From positions 186,001 to 250,000 of the forward strand of contig JAQGOL010000034.1 in the NCBI GenBank assembly GCA_028293625.1: a DNA stretch of 64,000 bases, given 5' to 3'. The notes under the pieces were generated by a model, which saw only the letters and a program-made list of their open reading frames with translations, was not told the DNA's origin and did not search any database. Source of the stretch: Chthoniobacteraceae bacterium. GTDB taxonomy: Bacteria > Verrucomicrobiota > Verrucomicrobiia > Chthoniobacterales > Chthoniobacteraceae. Positions 9,101 through 16,937 of the stretch are shown in pieces. Numbering within the stretch: position 1 is the first letter of the stretch; every line of letters starts with the position of its first letter. The translations under genes were made by a program, and so were the position numbers.

Positions 9101-9291
9101 GCTTCGGAGCCGGAGCGGAAGCGCGGCGGCCCCTGGGAATTGCCGTCGTCGGCGGCCTGCTGGTTTCCCAACTGCTGACTCTCTATATTACGCCTGTCAT
9201 CTACGTCTACATGGAGAAGCTCCGCACTCGAGGCCACTCTGATCAGAAAGTATCAACTCCTGCACCCAAGGCCTTTGTGACAGCAGCCTAA
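6178..9291 (+). CDS. RND multidrug efflux transporter (HAE1/MdtB-AcrB family)
   Basis: A 1037-residue inner-membrane proton antiporter of normal family length. It begins with the usual MNITDPFIRRPV helix and has large periplasmic loops after helices 1 and 7. The proton-relay aspartates lie in helix 4 (GFVVDDAIVVLENI) and the matching lysine in helix 10 (GIVKKNAIMMIDFALE). The LPKGFIPNEDTGQ motif after helix 7 and the FGYELNVYGFVGILMLIGIV segment are typical. Substrate class cannot be read from sequence, but the hydrophobe/amphiphile efflux (drug) branch fits better than heavy-metal efflux. It is co-transcribed with the adaptor, and transcription probably ends at the inverted repeat just downstream. 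Confidence 0.95.
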   Translation: MNITDPFIRRPVMTTLVMLGLFGFGLFSFKNLPVSDLPNVDFPTLQINASVPGASPETMASSVATPLEQQFSTIAGIDSMTSSSALGITNITIQFNLSRSIDAAAQDVQAAISAAQRLLPREMPSPPSYKKVNPADAPILYLALVSPTLRLSDVDEFAETLLAQRISTTPGVAQVSVFGSQKYAVRAQIDPRQLATRGLGIDEVVSAIQAGNVNLPTGTLSGPTQAATVESSGQLMDAADYRKLIVAYRNGSPIRLEQLGRVIDSVENDRIASWYRDTRGIVLAIQRQPGTNTVAVVDAVKKLLPTFRAQIPPSVKLEVLFDRSISIRESVHDVQFTLVLAIALVVLVIFIFLRNVRATIIPSIAMPLSVIGTFMAMYLLGFSVDNFSLLALTLAVGFVVDDAIVVLENIVRHIELGETPMNAALKGSREIGFTIISMTISLAAVFIPVLFMGGILGRLLNEFAVTIGVAILVSGFISLSLTPMLCSRFLKPHDKHYKPGRLYQASERFFDGMLHLYERTLKVAMRHRFIVLLVSLGSVAVTAWFFILLPKGFIPNEDTGQIFAFTEAAQGVSFEKMSELQQQAAAIVLKNPHIEGFMSSIGAGGPNATGNTGRLFMNLKPRHERPSADAIIAELRPALSKIAGLRVFPQIVPSIRIGGSLTKSLYQYTLFGPNLEELYSVAPKVEAKMRQIPGLIDVNSDLQITNPQVKVNIQRDKASALGVTASQIETALSNAYGSRQVSTIYTPTNQYWVVVEVLPKFQESSIDLTSLYIRSTSGRLVPLSAVSEIGPGIGPLTVQHLGQLPAVTLSFNLANGMALGDAIPKIEAAVHADIPQSISTGFQGAAQAFQSSLQGLGLLLLMALLVIYLVLGILYESFIHPITILSGLPSAGFGALIALQLFGYELNVYGFVGILMLIGIVKKNAIMMIDFALESQRNDHRAPADAIYEACLVRFRPIMMTTMAALMGTLPIALGFGAGAEARRPLGIAVVGGLLVSQLLTLYITPVIYVYMEKLRTRGHSDQKVSTPAPKAFVTAA

Positions 9292-9298
9292 CCTCTCT

Positions 9299-9356
9299 TC
9301 TTAATCGTAATCTTAATCTTCCTTCAGACGGACCGGGATTAAGATTACGATTAAGA
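9299..9356. repeat. 20-bp perfect inverted repeat built of a 12-bp TAATCTTAATCG-type unit
   Basis: The arms 9299-9318 and 9337-9356 are perfect reverse complements around an 18-base loop. They are composed of an AT-rich period-12 motif (AATCGTAATCTT). The element sits eight bases after the efflux transporter stop and before the convergent pnp gene, so as RNA it would form a strong hairpin and could end transcription from the plus strand. A related element occurs at 19441-19502, which marks it as a dispersed repeat. Confidence 0.75.
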
Positions 9357-9382
9357 TTAAGAAAAAGGCAGTATATGAAACG

Positions 9383-9411
9383 AAAAACGCCGCCCATTGC
9401 TGGGCGGCGTT
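9383..9411 (-). terminator. Rho-independent terminator of pnp
   Basis: Read on the minus strand, a ten-base-pair GC-rich stem (AACGCCGCCC pairing with GGGCGGCGTT, six-base loop) is followed at once by a run of five T. It lies 20 bases beyond the pnp stop codon. Confidence 0.85.
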
Positions 9412-9430
9412 TAAAGTAGAGACTACTCGG

Positions 9431-11686
9431 TTATGCTTCCGGAGTAGGCTCCGTCGGAGTGGATTCCGTCGGAGTTGCCTCAGCCTCAGGCACGGACTCG
9501 AACATCGGTTCAGGAGTGCGTTCCTGGCGCTCATTGGAGCGTCCACGCGGGGCGGCGGAAGCGGGTTTGGATTCGACTTCGTTGCGATCCTTCATCGCGG
9601 CCTTGCGGCTGAGCTTGATGCGGCCCTTGTCGTCAACGCCAATGCATTTGACCCAGATCATGTCGCCGACTTTCACCACGTCCTCGACGCGGTTGACGCG
9701 GAAATCAGCCAGTTCGCTGATGTGGCAAAGGCCATCCTTGCCGGGCATGATTTCAACAAAGCAGCCGAACTCTTTCACGGTCACGACGCGGCCCTGATAG
9801 ACTGCGTCGATCTCGATCTCGCGAGTCATCCCGCCGATGATCTGCTTTGCGCGTGCCATTCCCTCGGGGTTATTCGAGTAGATGCGCACGGTGCCGTCGT
9901 CTTCAATGTTAATCTCGCAACCGGTTTCAGCCACGATGCCCTTGATGGTTTTTCCACCAGGTCCAATCAGCATCCCGATCTTGTCCTGGCTGATGCGCAG
10001 GGTTTCGATACGAGGCGCGTACTGGCTCATCTCGGTGCGCGAGGCAGGCAGAGCAGAGAGCATGATCTCAAGGATCTGTCCGCGCAAATCGCGAGCCTGG
10101 AAGATCGCTTCAGCCATGATTTTATGGCTCACACCGGGAAGCTTAAGATCAAGCTGGAAACCGGTGACACCGGCGGACGTTCCACAGAGTTTGAAGTCCA
10201 TGTCGCCGTAATGATCTTCGCTGCCGAGAATGTCGGCGAGCGTCGTGTAACGATCGAGTTGGCCATCCGCGCCATATTCGGTTACCAGACCGACGCTGAT
10301 GCCGGCCACGGGCGCCTTGATTGGGACACCGGCGTCCATGAGGGCAAGAATGCCGCCGCAAACACTCGCCATCGAGCTGGAACCGTTGGATTCCATGATC
10401 TCGCTGCTGACGCGGATCGCGTACGGGAACTTGTCGACCGGAGGAATGACAGCGTCAATGGAACGTTCGGCCAATGCGCCATGCCCGATTTCGCGGCGGC
10501 CCGGGCTGCCTGTGCGGCCGGTTTCGCCAACGCTAAAGGGAGGGAAGTTGTAATGAAGGATGAAGCGTTTAACCGTTTCGCCGCCGGTATAACCGTCGAG
10601 GTTCTGAGCTTCTTCAGCCGGAGCCAAAGTGGCAAGAGCCAGCGATTGGGTTTCACCGCGCTGGAAGAGCGCGCTGCCGTGGGAGCGCGGCAACAATCCA
10701 ACTTCAGCGCTGATCGGACGGAGCTGACCGACGCCGCGTCCATCGCTGCGCACCTTCTTATCAAGGATGCTAATGCGGAAAGCTTTCTGCTGGATGTAAT
10801 CGAAAGCCTGGCTGATCTCGAACTTGGTCGCTTCAGGGAACTTGGAGATGATCGCGTCGGAGACTTCCTTTTTAAGGGCGTCAACGGCTTTGGCGCGTGC
10901 CATTTTGCCGGAAGTATAGATGGCGGCTTCAATCCGGTCGCCTGCCACGCTGTATGCAACTCCAAGGAGTTCTTCGCGAACGAGCATCAGGGTCGCATTG
11001 CGCTTGGTCTTGCCAACCTTGGCAGCCAGTTCCACCTGCGCATCGATGATGGCGCGGGCATGGATATGGGCGAAATCGAGCGCCTTGATGAACTCCTCTT
11101 CGGGAAGTTCAAGGGCGCTTCCTTCGATCATGATCACGTCGTCCTTGGTGCCGACATAAACGAGATCGAGGTCGCTGTTGACGCGCTCGTCGTGGGTGGG
11201 ATTGGCGATAAACTCGCCGCCGACCCGGCCGACACGAACGGCGCCGATCGGGCCCGCAAACGGGACATCGGAAACCATGAGCGCGGCGCTGGCTCCATTG
11301 ATGGAGAGCATGTCGGGATCGTTCTGGCCATCGGCGCTCAGAAGAACGGCAATGATCTGCGTGTCGTAAAGATAACCTTTTGGGAAAAGCGGGCGCAACG
11401 GACGATCGGTCATCCGGGCGGTGAGGATCTCTTTTTCAGTAGGACGGCCTTCGCGCTTGAAATAGCCACCGGGAAATTTACCAACCGCAGCCGCCTTCTC
11501 GCGGTAATCGACGGTGAGAGGAAACCAATCCTGGCCTTCCTTGAGAGTAGTCGCCGAGACGGCGGTAACCAACACGATGGTCTCTCCGCAACGGACCGTC
11601 ACGGCGCCGTCTGCGAGTTTGGCAAGCTTGCCGGTTTCAATGGAGATGCTGGTCGAACCGACCTGGCATGTAACTGTATGGATCAT
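9431..11686 (-). CDS. pnp: Polyribonucleotide nucleotidyltransferase (PNPase)
   Basis: PNPase degrades RNA 3'-to-5' with phosphate and is a core RNA-turnover enzyme. The protein has two RNase PH-like domains, the second with the conserved region RREIGHGALAERS. A KH domain follows (IGMLIGPGGKTIKGI), then an S1 RNA-binding domain (YQGRVVTVKEFGCFVEIMPG, DGLCHISELADFRV) and an acidic Pro/Thr/Glu-rich tail of about 35 residues. Length (751) is slightly above the usual 700-715 because of this tail. It lies downstream of rpsO, the common bacterial order, with a terminator after each gene. The 5' leader is highly structured, which suggests autoregulation as in Escherichia coli, where RNase III cuts the pnp leader. 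Confidence 0.97.
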   Translation of the reverse strand: MIHTVTCQVGSTSISIETGKLAKLADGAVTVRCGETIVLVTAVSATTLKEGQDWFPLTVDYREKAAAVGKFPGGYFKREGRPTEKEILTARMTDRPLRPLFPKGYLYDTQIIAVLLSADGQNDPDMLSINGASAALMVSDVPFAGPIGAVRVGRVGGEFIANPTHDERVNSDLDLVYVGTKDDVIMIEGSALELPEEEFIKALDFAHIHARAIIDAQVELAAKVGKTKRNATLMLVREELLGVAYSVAGDRIEAAIYTSGKMARAKAVDALKKEVSDAIISKFPEATKFEISQAFDYIQQKAFRISILDKKVRSDGRGVGQLRPISAEVGLLPRSHGSALFQRGETQSLALATLAPAEEAQNLDGYTGGETVKRFILHYNFPPFSVGETGRTGSPGRREIGHGALAERSIDAVIPPVDKFPYAIRVSSEIMESNGSSSMASVCGGILALMDAGVPIKAPVAGISVGLVTEYGADGQLDRYTTLADILGSEDHYGDMDFKLCGTSAGVTGFQLDLKLPGVSHKIMAEAIFQARDLRGQILEIMLSALPASRTEMSQYAPRIETLRISQDKIGMLIGPGGKTIKGIVAETGCEINIEDDGTVRIYSNNPEGMARAKQIIGGMTREIEIDAVYQGRVVTVKEFGCFVEIMPGKDGLCHISELADFRVNRVEDVVKVGDMIWVKCIGVDDKGRIKLSRKAAMKDRNEVESKPASAAPRGRSNERQERTPEPMFESVPEAEATPTESTPTEPTPEA

Positions 11687-11737
11687 AATTAAGTAGAAGT
11701 AGGAATCCGGCGGCGCCGTCTCCGAGTTCTAGCTCGT

Positions 11738-11828
11738 AGCCCGGACCTCTCCGTGAGCAACCAAGCGCCGCATTGGCCTAAAAGCCGGTAATGCGAAGGG
11801 ATGGGTCACTCTCTGAGAGGCCGGGGCT
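11738..11828 (-). promoter_or_regulatory. Structured leader RNA element of pnp
   Basis: Outer arms 11738-11751 and 11815-11828 pair over 14 positions with two mismatches. Inside, GTGA (11753-11756) pairs with TCAC (11806-11809), and a further hairpin closes at 11769-11795 (CGCATT with AATGCG, then GGC with GCC). On the minus strand this would fold in the pnp messenger, about 50 bases before its start codon. A long stem here fits an RNase III processing and autoregulation site as known for Escherichia coli pnp. It does not match a riboswitch class I know. Confidence 0.55.
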
Positions 11829-11931
11829 AAGTCCAGACCCGAAGGAAAAAACAGACGCGCCGGGGTTGCCTGCGTTGTTGGGGGAGATGCCGGCCGGCGG
11901 AAATGCCAGCGCGGCGGGTTAAACAGAAAGA

Positions 11932-11958
11932 GTTCGCCCCCGGGAGCCGGAGGCGAAC
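11932..11958 (-). terminator. Terminator or attenuator hairpin after rpsO
   Basis: On the minus strand GTTCGCC and GGGCGAAC pair with GC-rich inner bases, and the hairpin is followed by TCTTTCTGTTT. It lies about 25 bases beyond the rpsO stop codon. Termination is probably partial if pnp is also read from the rpsO promoter. Confidence 0.7.
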
Positions 11959-11983
11959 AAATCTCTGAAATCTTTTATTGGGA

Positions 11984-12238
11984 TTACTTCCGCAGATTTA
12001 GCTTTTCGATAACGCTCTTATAGCGATCGGAAGCGGTCCGCTTGAGATAATCGAGAAGCTTGCGGCGGCGTGCCACCATCTGAAGCAAACCACGGCGGGA
12101 ATGATGATCCTTGAGGTGGCTCTTGAGGTGATCGGTGAGTTGGTTGATCCGCTTGGAAAGGAGTGCAACCTGCACGTCTGCGCTGCCCGTGTCTTTGTCG
12201 TGCATCCGCAGCGCCTGAATGTCCTGAGTGTCAGTCAT
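11984..12238 (-). CDS. rpsO: Small ribosomal subunit protein uS15
   Basis: S15 binds 16S rRNA early in 30S assembly. The sequence shows the family core: [40 protein letters not shown] and [19 protein letters not shown]. The ATG at 12238 gives 84 residues, close to the usual 89, so the in-frame TTG 22 codons upstream is not preferred. No Shine-Dalgarno sequence is visible, as for many genes here. It precedes pnp in the common rpsO-pnp order. Confidence 0.96.
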   Translation of the reverse strand: MTDTQDIQALRMHDKDTGSADVQVALLSKRINQLTDHLKSHLKDHHSRRGLLQMVARRRKLLDYLKRTASDRYKSVIEKLNLRK

Positions 12239-12493
12239 ATCGAATTTTTTTGTAGGGCCGGGAGTATGCTCGCGAATGATGCCTTGGCAAGAACTTGTTC
12301 GCAAAATTGAAAACCACGCCTGGGCAGCTTTTTCAATCCTCTCTTAACTTTCAAAATCGAATCGATTTGATGCCGCCGGAATTGATCGATCCAGCGACTC
12401 TGCTAGCGACTTGGCGTTTTGTCCGGCAAGCTGTTGTGCGTGATGGCACTACGCTTGCTATCTATCGGCCAGCCCCCGTCCTTTTTATCGCTT

Positions 12494-13714
12494 ATGATGA
12501 CCTTTGCCTACCAAGCCCGTGACCCCGCTGGAAAAATGACTTCCGGCCTCCAGGAAGCCCTCAACGAAGAGAATGCCATCAACACGCTGATGAACCGCGG
12601 GTTGATGGTGCTTTCCATTCAGCAAAGGGCGGGAGGTAAAACAATGGCGCCGCGCGGCAAGGTGAGCGACACTGATCTTGTGCTCTTTACCCGGCAGCTG
12701 GCGACTATGGTGGACGCCGGTTTGCCTTTAGTTACCGGGCTCACGGCATTGTATGAACAAGCCGATCCCAAACGGCAGGCAGGACTGCGCCGCATCGTTG
12801 GGGAGGTCAGCGCGCTTGTTCAGCAAGGCGATTCATTCAACGAAGCAATCAGCAAGCATCCGCGCGTCTTTGCCCGGCTCTATATTGCCATGGTCAAAGC
12901 GGGTGAAACCGGCGGTATGCTCGCTGAAACGCTTGATCGGCTCGCGATGTTTCTTGAAGACGCGGCCCGGCTGCGCCGAAAAGTCAAATCGGCTATGACT
13001 TACCCGGTTATCGTCGTCACGATCGCATTCGCCATCACCACCTTCCTCATCGTCAAGATCGTCCCTGTGTTCGGATCGATCTTCGCCGATTTTGGCGCCA
13101 AACTGCCCGCGCCGACGCAGTTCCTGCTCGATCTGAGCGCGTTTATCACCAACCAGTGGTACTTCCTGATCGGCGGCATGCTTGCCGTATTTTTCGGGAC
13201 ACGAGCCGCGCTGCGCACCAATAAAGGCGCCCGGCTTTGGGACCAATGGAAACTGAAAATGCCGGTGTTTGGGCCGCTGGTTCACAAAATTGCGATGACC
13301 CGGTTTGCCCGCACATTTGCCCAGTTGATCCGAAGCGGCGTCCCGATCCTTGAGGTCATGGAAATCGTCGGCGAAACCGCCGGCAATCACATGGTTGAAG
13401 ATGCCATTAAAGGCGTTTCAAAAGATGTCGAAAAAGGCGAGCACCTTGCTGCCTCCATGGGCCGTCAGCCGATTTTCCCGCCGATGCTGGTCCGTATGGT
13501 GAGCGCCGGCGAAGCGACCGGTAAAATCGATGCGATGCTGGAAAAAATGGCCGACTTCTGGGACGAAGAGATTGAAGCCATGCTCGATGCGCTGACCTCG
13601 TTGATTGAGCCGATGCTGATCGTCTTCCTCGGCGTCATCGTTGGCGGCATCGTCGTTGCGATGTTCCTGCCGATCTTCAAGCTCAGCGATGTAGTGTCAG
13701 GGCAACAAAAATAA
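12494..13714 (+). CDS. gspF: Type II secretion / type IV pilus inner-membrane protein GspF/PilC
   Basis: GspF/PilC is the polytopic platform protein that couples the secretion ATPase to pseudopilus assembly. It has the usual opening (MTFAYQARDPAGKMTSG) and two repeated cytoplasmic T2SSF domains with the signatures FTRQLATMVDAGLPL and MTRFARTFAQLIRSGVPILE. Membrane helices are VIVVTIAFAITTFLIVKIV, a mid-protein helix and IEPMLIVFLGVIVGGIVVAMFL at the C-terminus. The ATG at 12494 is chosen over an upstream TTG because homologues begin at this motif. Its likely partners, the secretin and ATPase, are at 41-45 kb, not adjacent. The 3' end overlaps the convergent gene by about 30 bases. Confidence 0.93.
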   Translation: MMTFAYQARDPAGKMTSGLQEALNEENAINTLMNRGLMVLSIQQRAGGKTMAPRGKVSDTDLVLFTRQLATMVDAGLPLVTGLTALYEQADPKRQAGLRRIVGEVSALVQQGDSFNEAISKHPRVFARLYIAMVKAGETGGMLAETLDRLAMFLEDAARLRRKVKSAMTYPVIVVTIAFAITTFLIVKIVPVFGSIFADFGAKLPAPTQFLLDLSAFITNQWYFLIGGMLAVFFGTRAALRTNKGARLWDQWKLKMPVFGPLVHKIAMTRFARTFAQLIRSGVPILEVMEIVGETAGNHMVEDAIKGVSKDVEKGEHLAASMGRQPIFPPMLVRMVSAGEATGKIDAMLEKMADFWDEEIEAMLDALTSLIEPMLIVFLGVIVGGIVVAMFLPIFKLSDVVSGQQK

Positions 13715-14237
13715 GCGCGACGCCGTAAGCGATTCCCCCGAAAAGGGCGAGGTGCCAGCGCGATGCGGTTTTTGTCACCCAGGCGATCTGGTCCCGGAGC
13801 GTGTAAGGGGTGCCGATCCAGAACATTCCGAAGATAATCCAGGCGTAAGCCAGGACCACCAACAGGAGCCGGCCATTTTCCGGACGCAGCCACGCGGCTT
13901 CCAAAAGCGGTTCGGCGGCCAGCAAGGCCAGCATCCCCAAGGCGCGCGCGGCGAGAAATTCGTCGACGTATTTGAGAGTCAGCACGGCGACAATAGGGAT
14001 AATGATCAGCACCCGGGAGCGCCAGTTGCTGAATTCGCCGAGGTCGATTGTTTTAATCAGGAACCACGCCCAGATCGCCGCGATGATCAAAAGCACGAAG
14101 CCCGCCGTCTGCGACCGGGGCAGAAGGCGCAGCCATTGTTGAGCGGCCGCTCCTCGGATCAGCGCGAACAGATGCGCTGCTATCAAAAGTAATCCGGTAA
14201 AAAGCAGGGCGGTATAAAGATCGAACGAATAGATCAT
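13683..14237 (-). CDS. Polytopic membrane protein of unknown function
   Basis: The ATG at 14237 gives 184 residues with about five or six hydrophobic segments: ALLFTGLLLIAAHLFALI, AGFVLLIIAAIWAWFLI, VLIIIPIVAVLTL, LLLVVLAYAWIIFGMFWIG and FGGIAYGVALIFVAL. I do not recognise a family. It follows miaB in the same direction with a 94-base gap, so it may be co-transcribed. Its 3' end overlaps that of gspF on the other strand by 32 bases, so the last residues of both proteins are encoded by the same DNA. Confidence 0.75.
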   Translation of the reverse strand: MIYSFDLYTALLFTGLLLIAAHLFALIRGAAAQQWLRLLPRSQTAGFVLLIIAAIWAWFLIKTIDLGEFSNWRSRVLIIIPIVAVLTLKYVDEFLAARALGMLALLAAEPLLEAAWLRPENGRLLLVVLAYAWIIFGMFWIGTPYTLRDQIAWVTKTASRWHLALFGGIAYGVALIFVALTLHR

Positions 14238-14331
14238 GGGAACAAAGTGGCCGGAAGAGAACGCCCATTGGCTCCGTGGCTCAAGCGAAAAGAGGAGGCG
14301 TGTGACCCCCGTAAACTGCGCGCTTCCGCTT

Positions 14332-15699
14332 TTACAAGAGAGCGGGGTCGCCAAAAAGGCTGAATCCGCTCGAGCGCGTGATCGCCACGTCGAAGACCTG
14401 GCCGACGTGCCGGGCGCTTCCTTCAAAATTCACGACCTTATTCCCCGGTGAACGGCCCATCAGACGCTCGGCATTCGTTTTGCTGACTCCTTCGCACAAG
14501 ATTTGCACCCGCTGGCCGACAAGCGCCTCGCCCTTTTTTCGAGCCAGTGCATCGACCACCCGAAGCAAATCCTGGTTGCGCACTTCCTTGACGGATTCCT
14601 CCACCTGGTCCGGCATTTCGGCTGCGGGCGTATCGCGCCGCTTCGAATAACGAAAAACAAAAGCGTTATCGAACTCGATCCGTTCATACAGATCGCGGGT
14701 AGCCACGTAATCGTCATCGGTCTCGCCGGGGAACCCGACAATGATGTCCGTGGTCAGCGCGATATCGGGCCGGGCGGCGCGTAGCTGCTCAATCAAGGAG
14801 AAATACTTCTCAGCGGTGTAAGCGCGATGCATCGCCTTGAGGATGCGATTGCTCCCCGACTGCATTGGAAAATGGACGTGCGGCATCAACCTCGGCAGCT
14901 CGGCAAAGGCACGCACCAAGTCAGCCCGAAACCCGATCGGATGCGGTGAAGTAAAACGGAGGCGCTCCAGGCCGTCGACCGCGTGCACCGCTTCAAGCAA
15001 TTGCACAAAAGGACTTTTGCCTTCGTTTGCGGAAAACTCGTGGCGCCCAAAAAGATTAACGATCTGGCCCAGCAACGTGACTTCCTTTACGCCGCGCTCC
15101 ACCAAGCCGCGGACCTCGCTCACGATCTCTTCGATGCGCCGGGAGCGTTCCGCCCCGCGAGTTGCCGGCACGATGCAAAAGGTGCAATGCATATTGCACC
15201 CTTGCATGATGGAAACAAACGCCGTCACCTGCCGCTCGGCAAGCACGTGCTCGCGGATGGTTTCCTGTGAACCGCTCTCCTCTTCCACATCGACGATGGA
15301 GAAGCGCACATCATCCATGAGCTGCTCGCGGAGGGCGCGCTTGCGTTTAACCAGTTCATCGACGTATTCGGCGACTTTGTGGAATTTCTGGGTGCCAACC
15401 ACCAGATCGACGTGCTCCATGTCGCGCACCAGCTCCGCGCCGCGGCTTTGCGCCATGCAGCCAAGCAGACCGAAAACCATCTCCGGTTTGTTGGCGCGCA
15501 ACCGGCGCAACAATCCCATTTTCCCGAGCGCTTTTTGTTCGGCCATGTCGCGCACCGAGCAGGTGTTTAGCAGCACCACATCAGCCTCCTTTTCGCTTGA
15601 AGTCATTTCATAGCCGCGCTCGATGAGCATCCGCGATACCTGCTCGGAATCGCGTTCGTTCATCTGGCAACCGTATGTTCTAAGGAAAACTTTGGGCAT
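14332..15699 (-). CDS. miaB: tRNA-2-methylthio-N6-isopentenyladenosine37 synthase MiaB
   Basis: A radical-SAM methylthiotransferase that adds a methylthio group to i6A37 of tRNAs reading UNN codons. The N-terminal UPF0004 domain carries three conserved cysteines (TYGCQMN, LLNTCSVRD, GLLGCMAQ) for the auxiliary Fe-S cluster. The radical-SAM triad is CNMHCTFC followed by IVPATRG, and a C-terminal TRAM domain follows. The ATG at 15699 matches the usual N-terminus (MPKVFLRTYGCQMN). About 455 residues is normal for the family. It is distinguished from the mitochondrial-type homologues and RimO by the CQMN and SVRD motifs. Confidence 0.95.
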   Translation of the reverse strand: MPKVFLRTYGCQMNERDSEQVSRMLIERGYEMTSSEKEADVVLLNTCSVRDMAEQKALGKMGLLRRLRANKPEMVFGLLGCMAQSRGAELVRDMEHVDLVVGTQKFHKVAEYVDELVKRKRALREQLMDDVRFSIVDVEEESGSQETIREHVLAERQVTAFVSIMQGCNMHCTFCIVPATRGAERSRRIEEIVSEVRGLVERGVKEVTLLGQIVNLFGRHEFSANEGKSPFVQLLEAVHAVDGLERLRFTSPHPIGFRADLVRAFAELPRLMPHVHFPMQSGSNRILKAMHRAYTAEKYFSLIEQLRAARPDIALTTDIIVGFPGETDDDYVATRDLYERIEFDNAFVFRYSKRRDTPAAEMPDQVEESVKEVRNQDLLRVVDALARKKGEALVGQRVQILCEGVSKTNAERLMGRSPGNKVVNFEGSARHVGQVFDVAITRSSGFSLFGDPALL

Positions 15700-15750
15700 G
15701 AGGAGGCGCAAAGTAGCGCATCAGTTCCCCACGGCAAAATAAAAGCCGCG

Positions 15751-16461
15751 TTACCCGGATTTCAATTCCACACCGGCCATTCCACGCGCTTCATTCAGCA
15801 TCCGGTTGATGGTCGCCGCGGCGTAAGCGGCGCCAAACCCGTTGTCGATATTCACGACCGTTACCCCGCTGCCGCAACTATTGAGCATGCCAAGGAGCGC
15901 GGCCATCCCGCCGAAGCTCGCGCCGTATCCCACGCTGGTTGGAACTGCGATCACAGGCTTGCTCACGAGGCCCGCCACCGCGCTTGGAAGCGCCCCCTCC
16001 ATTCCCGCCACCACGATCAACGCATTGCACGATTCAAGGCGGTCGCGTTCGGCCAGCAATCGATGGATTCCCGCCACACCCACATCGGTAATCCGCTCAA
16101 CCACGTTGCCGAAAATCTCGAGCGTCACCGCGGCTTCATCCGCGACCGGCAAATCCGAGGTGCCTGCGCAAACCACTCCGATCGTCCCGGCTTTTTTAGG
16201 CAACGGCCGGCGTTCCACTGTCACGCACCGGGCCCGGGAATGCCAGATTGCATCGGGAAACTCGGCGGCGACTGCCTGATAATGGGCTTCCTGAATACGG
16301 GTCACCAGAAGCACGCCTTCATGGAGGATAATTGTGCGGCCGATCGCGGCAACTTCCTGCGGCGTCTTCCCCTCCCCATAAACCACTTCCGGGAAGCCGC
16401 ACCGGCGCGGCCGGTCTGTATCGACCCGCGCAAAACCGAGGTCAACAAAACGCTCCGCCAT
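15751..16461 (-). CDS. larB: Nickel-pincer cofactor biosynthesis protein LarB
   Basis: LarB carboxylates and hydrolyses nicotinic acid adenine dinucleotide to start synthesis of the nickel-pincer nucleotide cofactor used by lactate racemase and other LarA-like enzymes. The C-terminal half is PurE-like, with GTIGVVCAGTSDLPVADEAA, TDVGVAGIHRLL, VAGMEGALPSAVAGLV, KPVIAVPTSVGYGASFGG and NIDNGFGAAYAA. The N-terminus has the typical GFPEVVYGEGKTPQEV. The ATG at 16461 shares one base with the stop of the upstream acetyltransferase gene (TAATG), so the two are coupled. No larC, larE or larA lies nearby in this window. Confidence 0.92.
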   Translation of the reverse strand: MAERFVDLGFARVDTDRPRRCGFPEVVYGEGKTPQEVAAIGRTIILHEGVLLVTRIQEAHYQAVAAEFPDAIWHSRARCVTVERRPLPKKAGTIGVVCAGTSDLPVADEAAVTLEIFGNVVERITDVGVAGIHRLLAERDRLESCNALIVVAGMEGALPSAVAGLVSKPVIAVPTSVGYGASFGGMAALLGMLNSCGSGVTVVNIDNGFGAAYAAATINRMLNEARGMAGVELKSG

Positions 16462-16937
16462 TACGCCTGCCCCTCGCAATCACCAGATAAAATCAGGCGC
16501 ATCGGAATCATCGCCGATTCAGTGAACCCGTGGCCCATGAAGAATCTGCGCCCCTCATCGTTAATCCGGTCCGTCAGCAAAGTGATCCGGCAGAAATCTT
16601 TCTTTTTCGCGTAATCGATCGCGTGCAGGAGAAGCTTGCGCCCGAAGCCTTTGCCGCGGTAATCGCGATGAATAATCACATCTTCAAGCAGGATCACAAA
16701 GCCGCCTTCCGCGGTGCTGATCGTAAAAAGAAGGTTTATCATCCCTACGATCATCCCTTGATGCCGCAGCACAAAAATACGACCCCGGCTCGGTTGCTCG
16801 AGAATCAGCCGAAGGCCGCGCATCTGTTTTGAGCGATCGGGTGTAAAATCGCCTTCCTGCGTAAAAAGCTCAAAGAGCAGATCGGTCAGTTGAGGAAGAT
16901 CCTCGATGGTTCCTTGCTCGATGTGCGATTCGTCCAT
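16461..16937 (-). CDS. GNAT family N-acetyltransferase
   Basis: A 158-residue acetyl-CoA-dependent transferase. The cofactor-binding motif A is clear: LLEDVIIHRDYRGKGFGRKLL (R-x-x-G-x-G followed by K/R) at about residues 85-105, and the C-terminal motif FCRITLLTDRINDEGRRFF is typical. Substrate is not predictable. Its stop overlaps the larB start by one base, suggesting co-translation, but a functional link to nickel-cofactor synthesis is not established. Confidence 0.88.
   Translation of the reverse strand: MDESHIEQGTIEDLPQLTDLLFELFTQEGDFTPDRSKQMRGLRLILEQPSRGRIFVLRHQGMIVGMINLLFTISTAEGGFVILLEDVIIHRDYRGKGFGRKLLLHAIDYAKKKDFCRITLLTDRINDEGRRFFMGHGFTESAMIPMRLILSGDCEGQA

Noticed and set aside
9722-11692. 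A 656-residue open frame on the plus strand opposite pnp
   Set aside because: It is fully antisense to PNPase, whose domains are unmistakable, and shows no family motif. GC-rich codon use opens such frames.
11687-11931. Riboswitch (TPP, cobalamin, SAM) or RNase P RNA between rpsO and pnp
   Set aside because: Short matches such as TGAGAGG were tested against the known cores and the other conserved segments were missing; a pnp leader stem explains the structure better.
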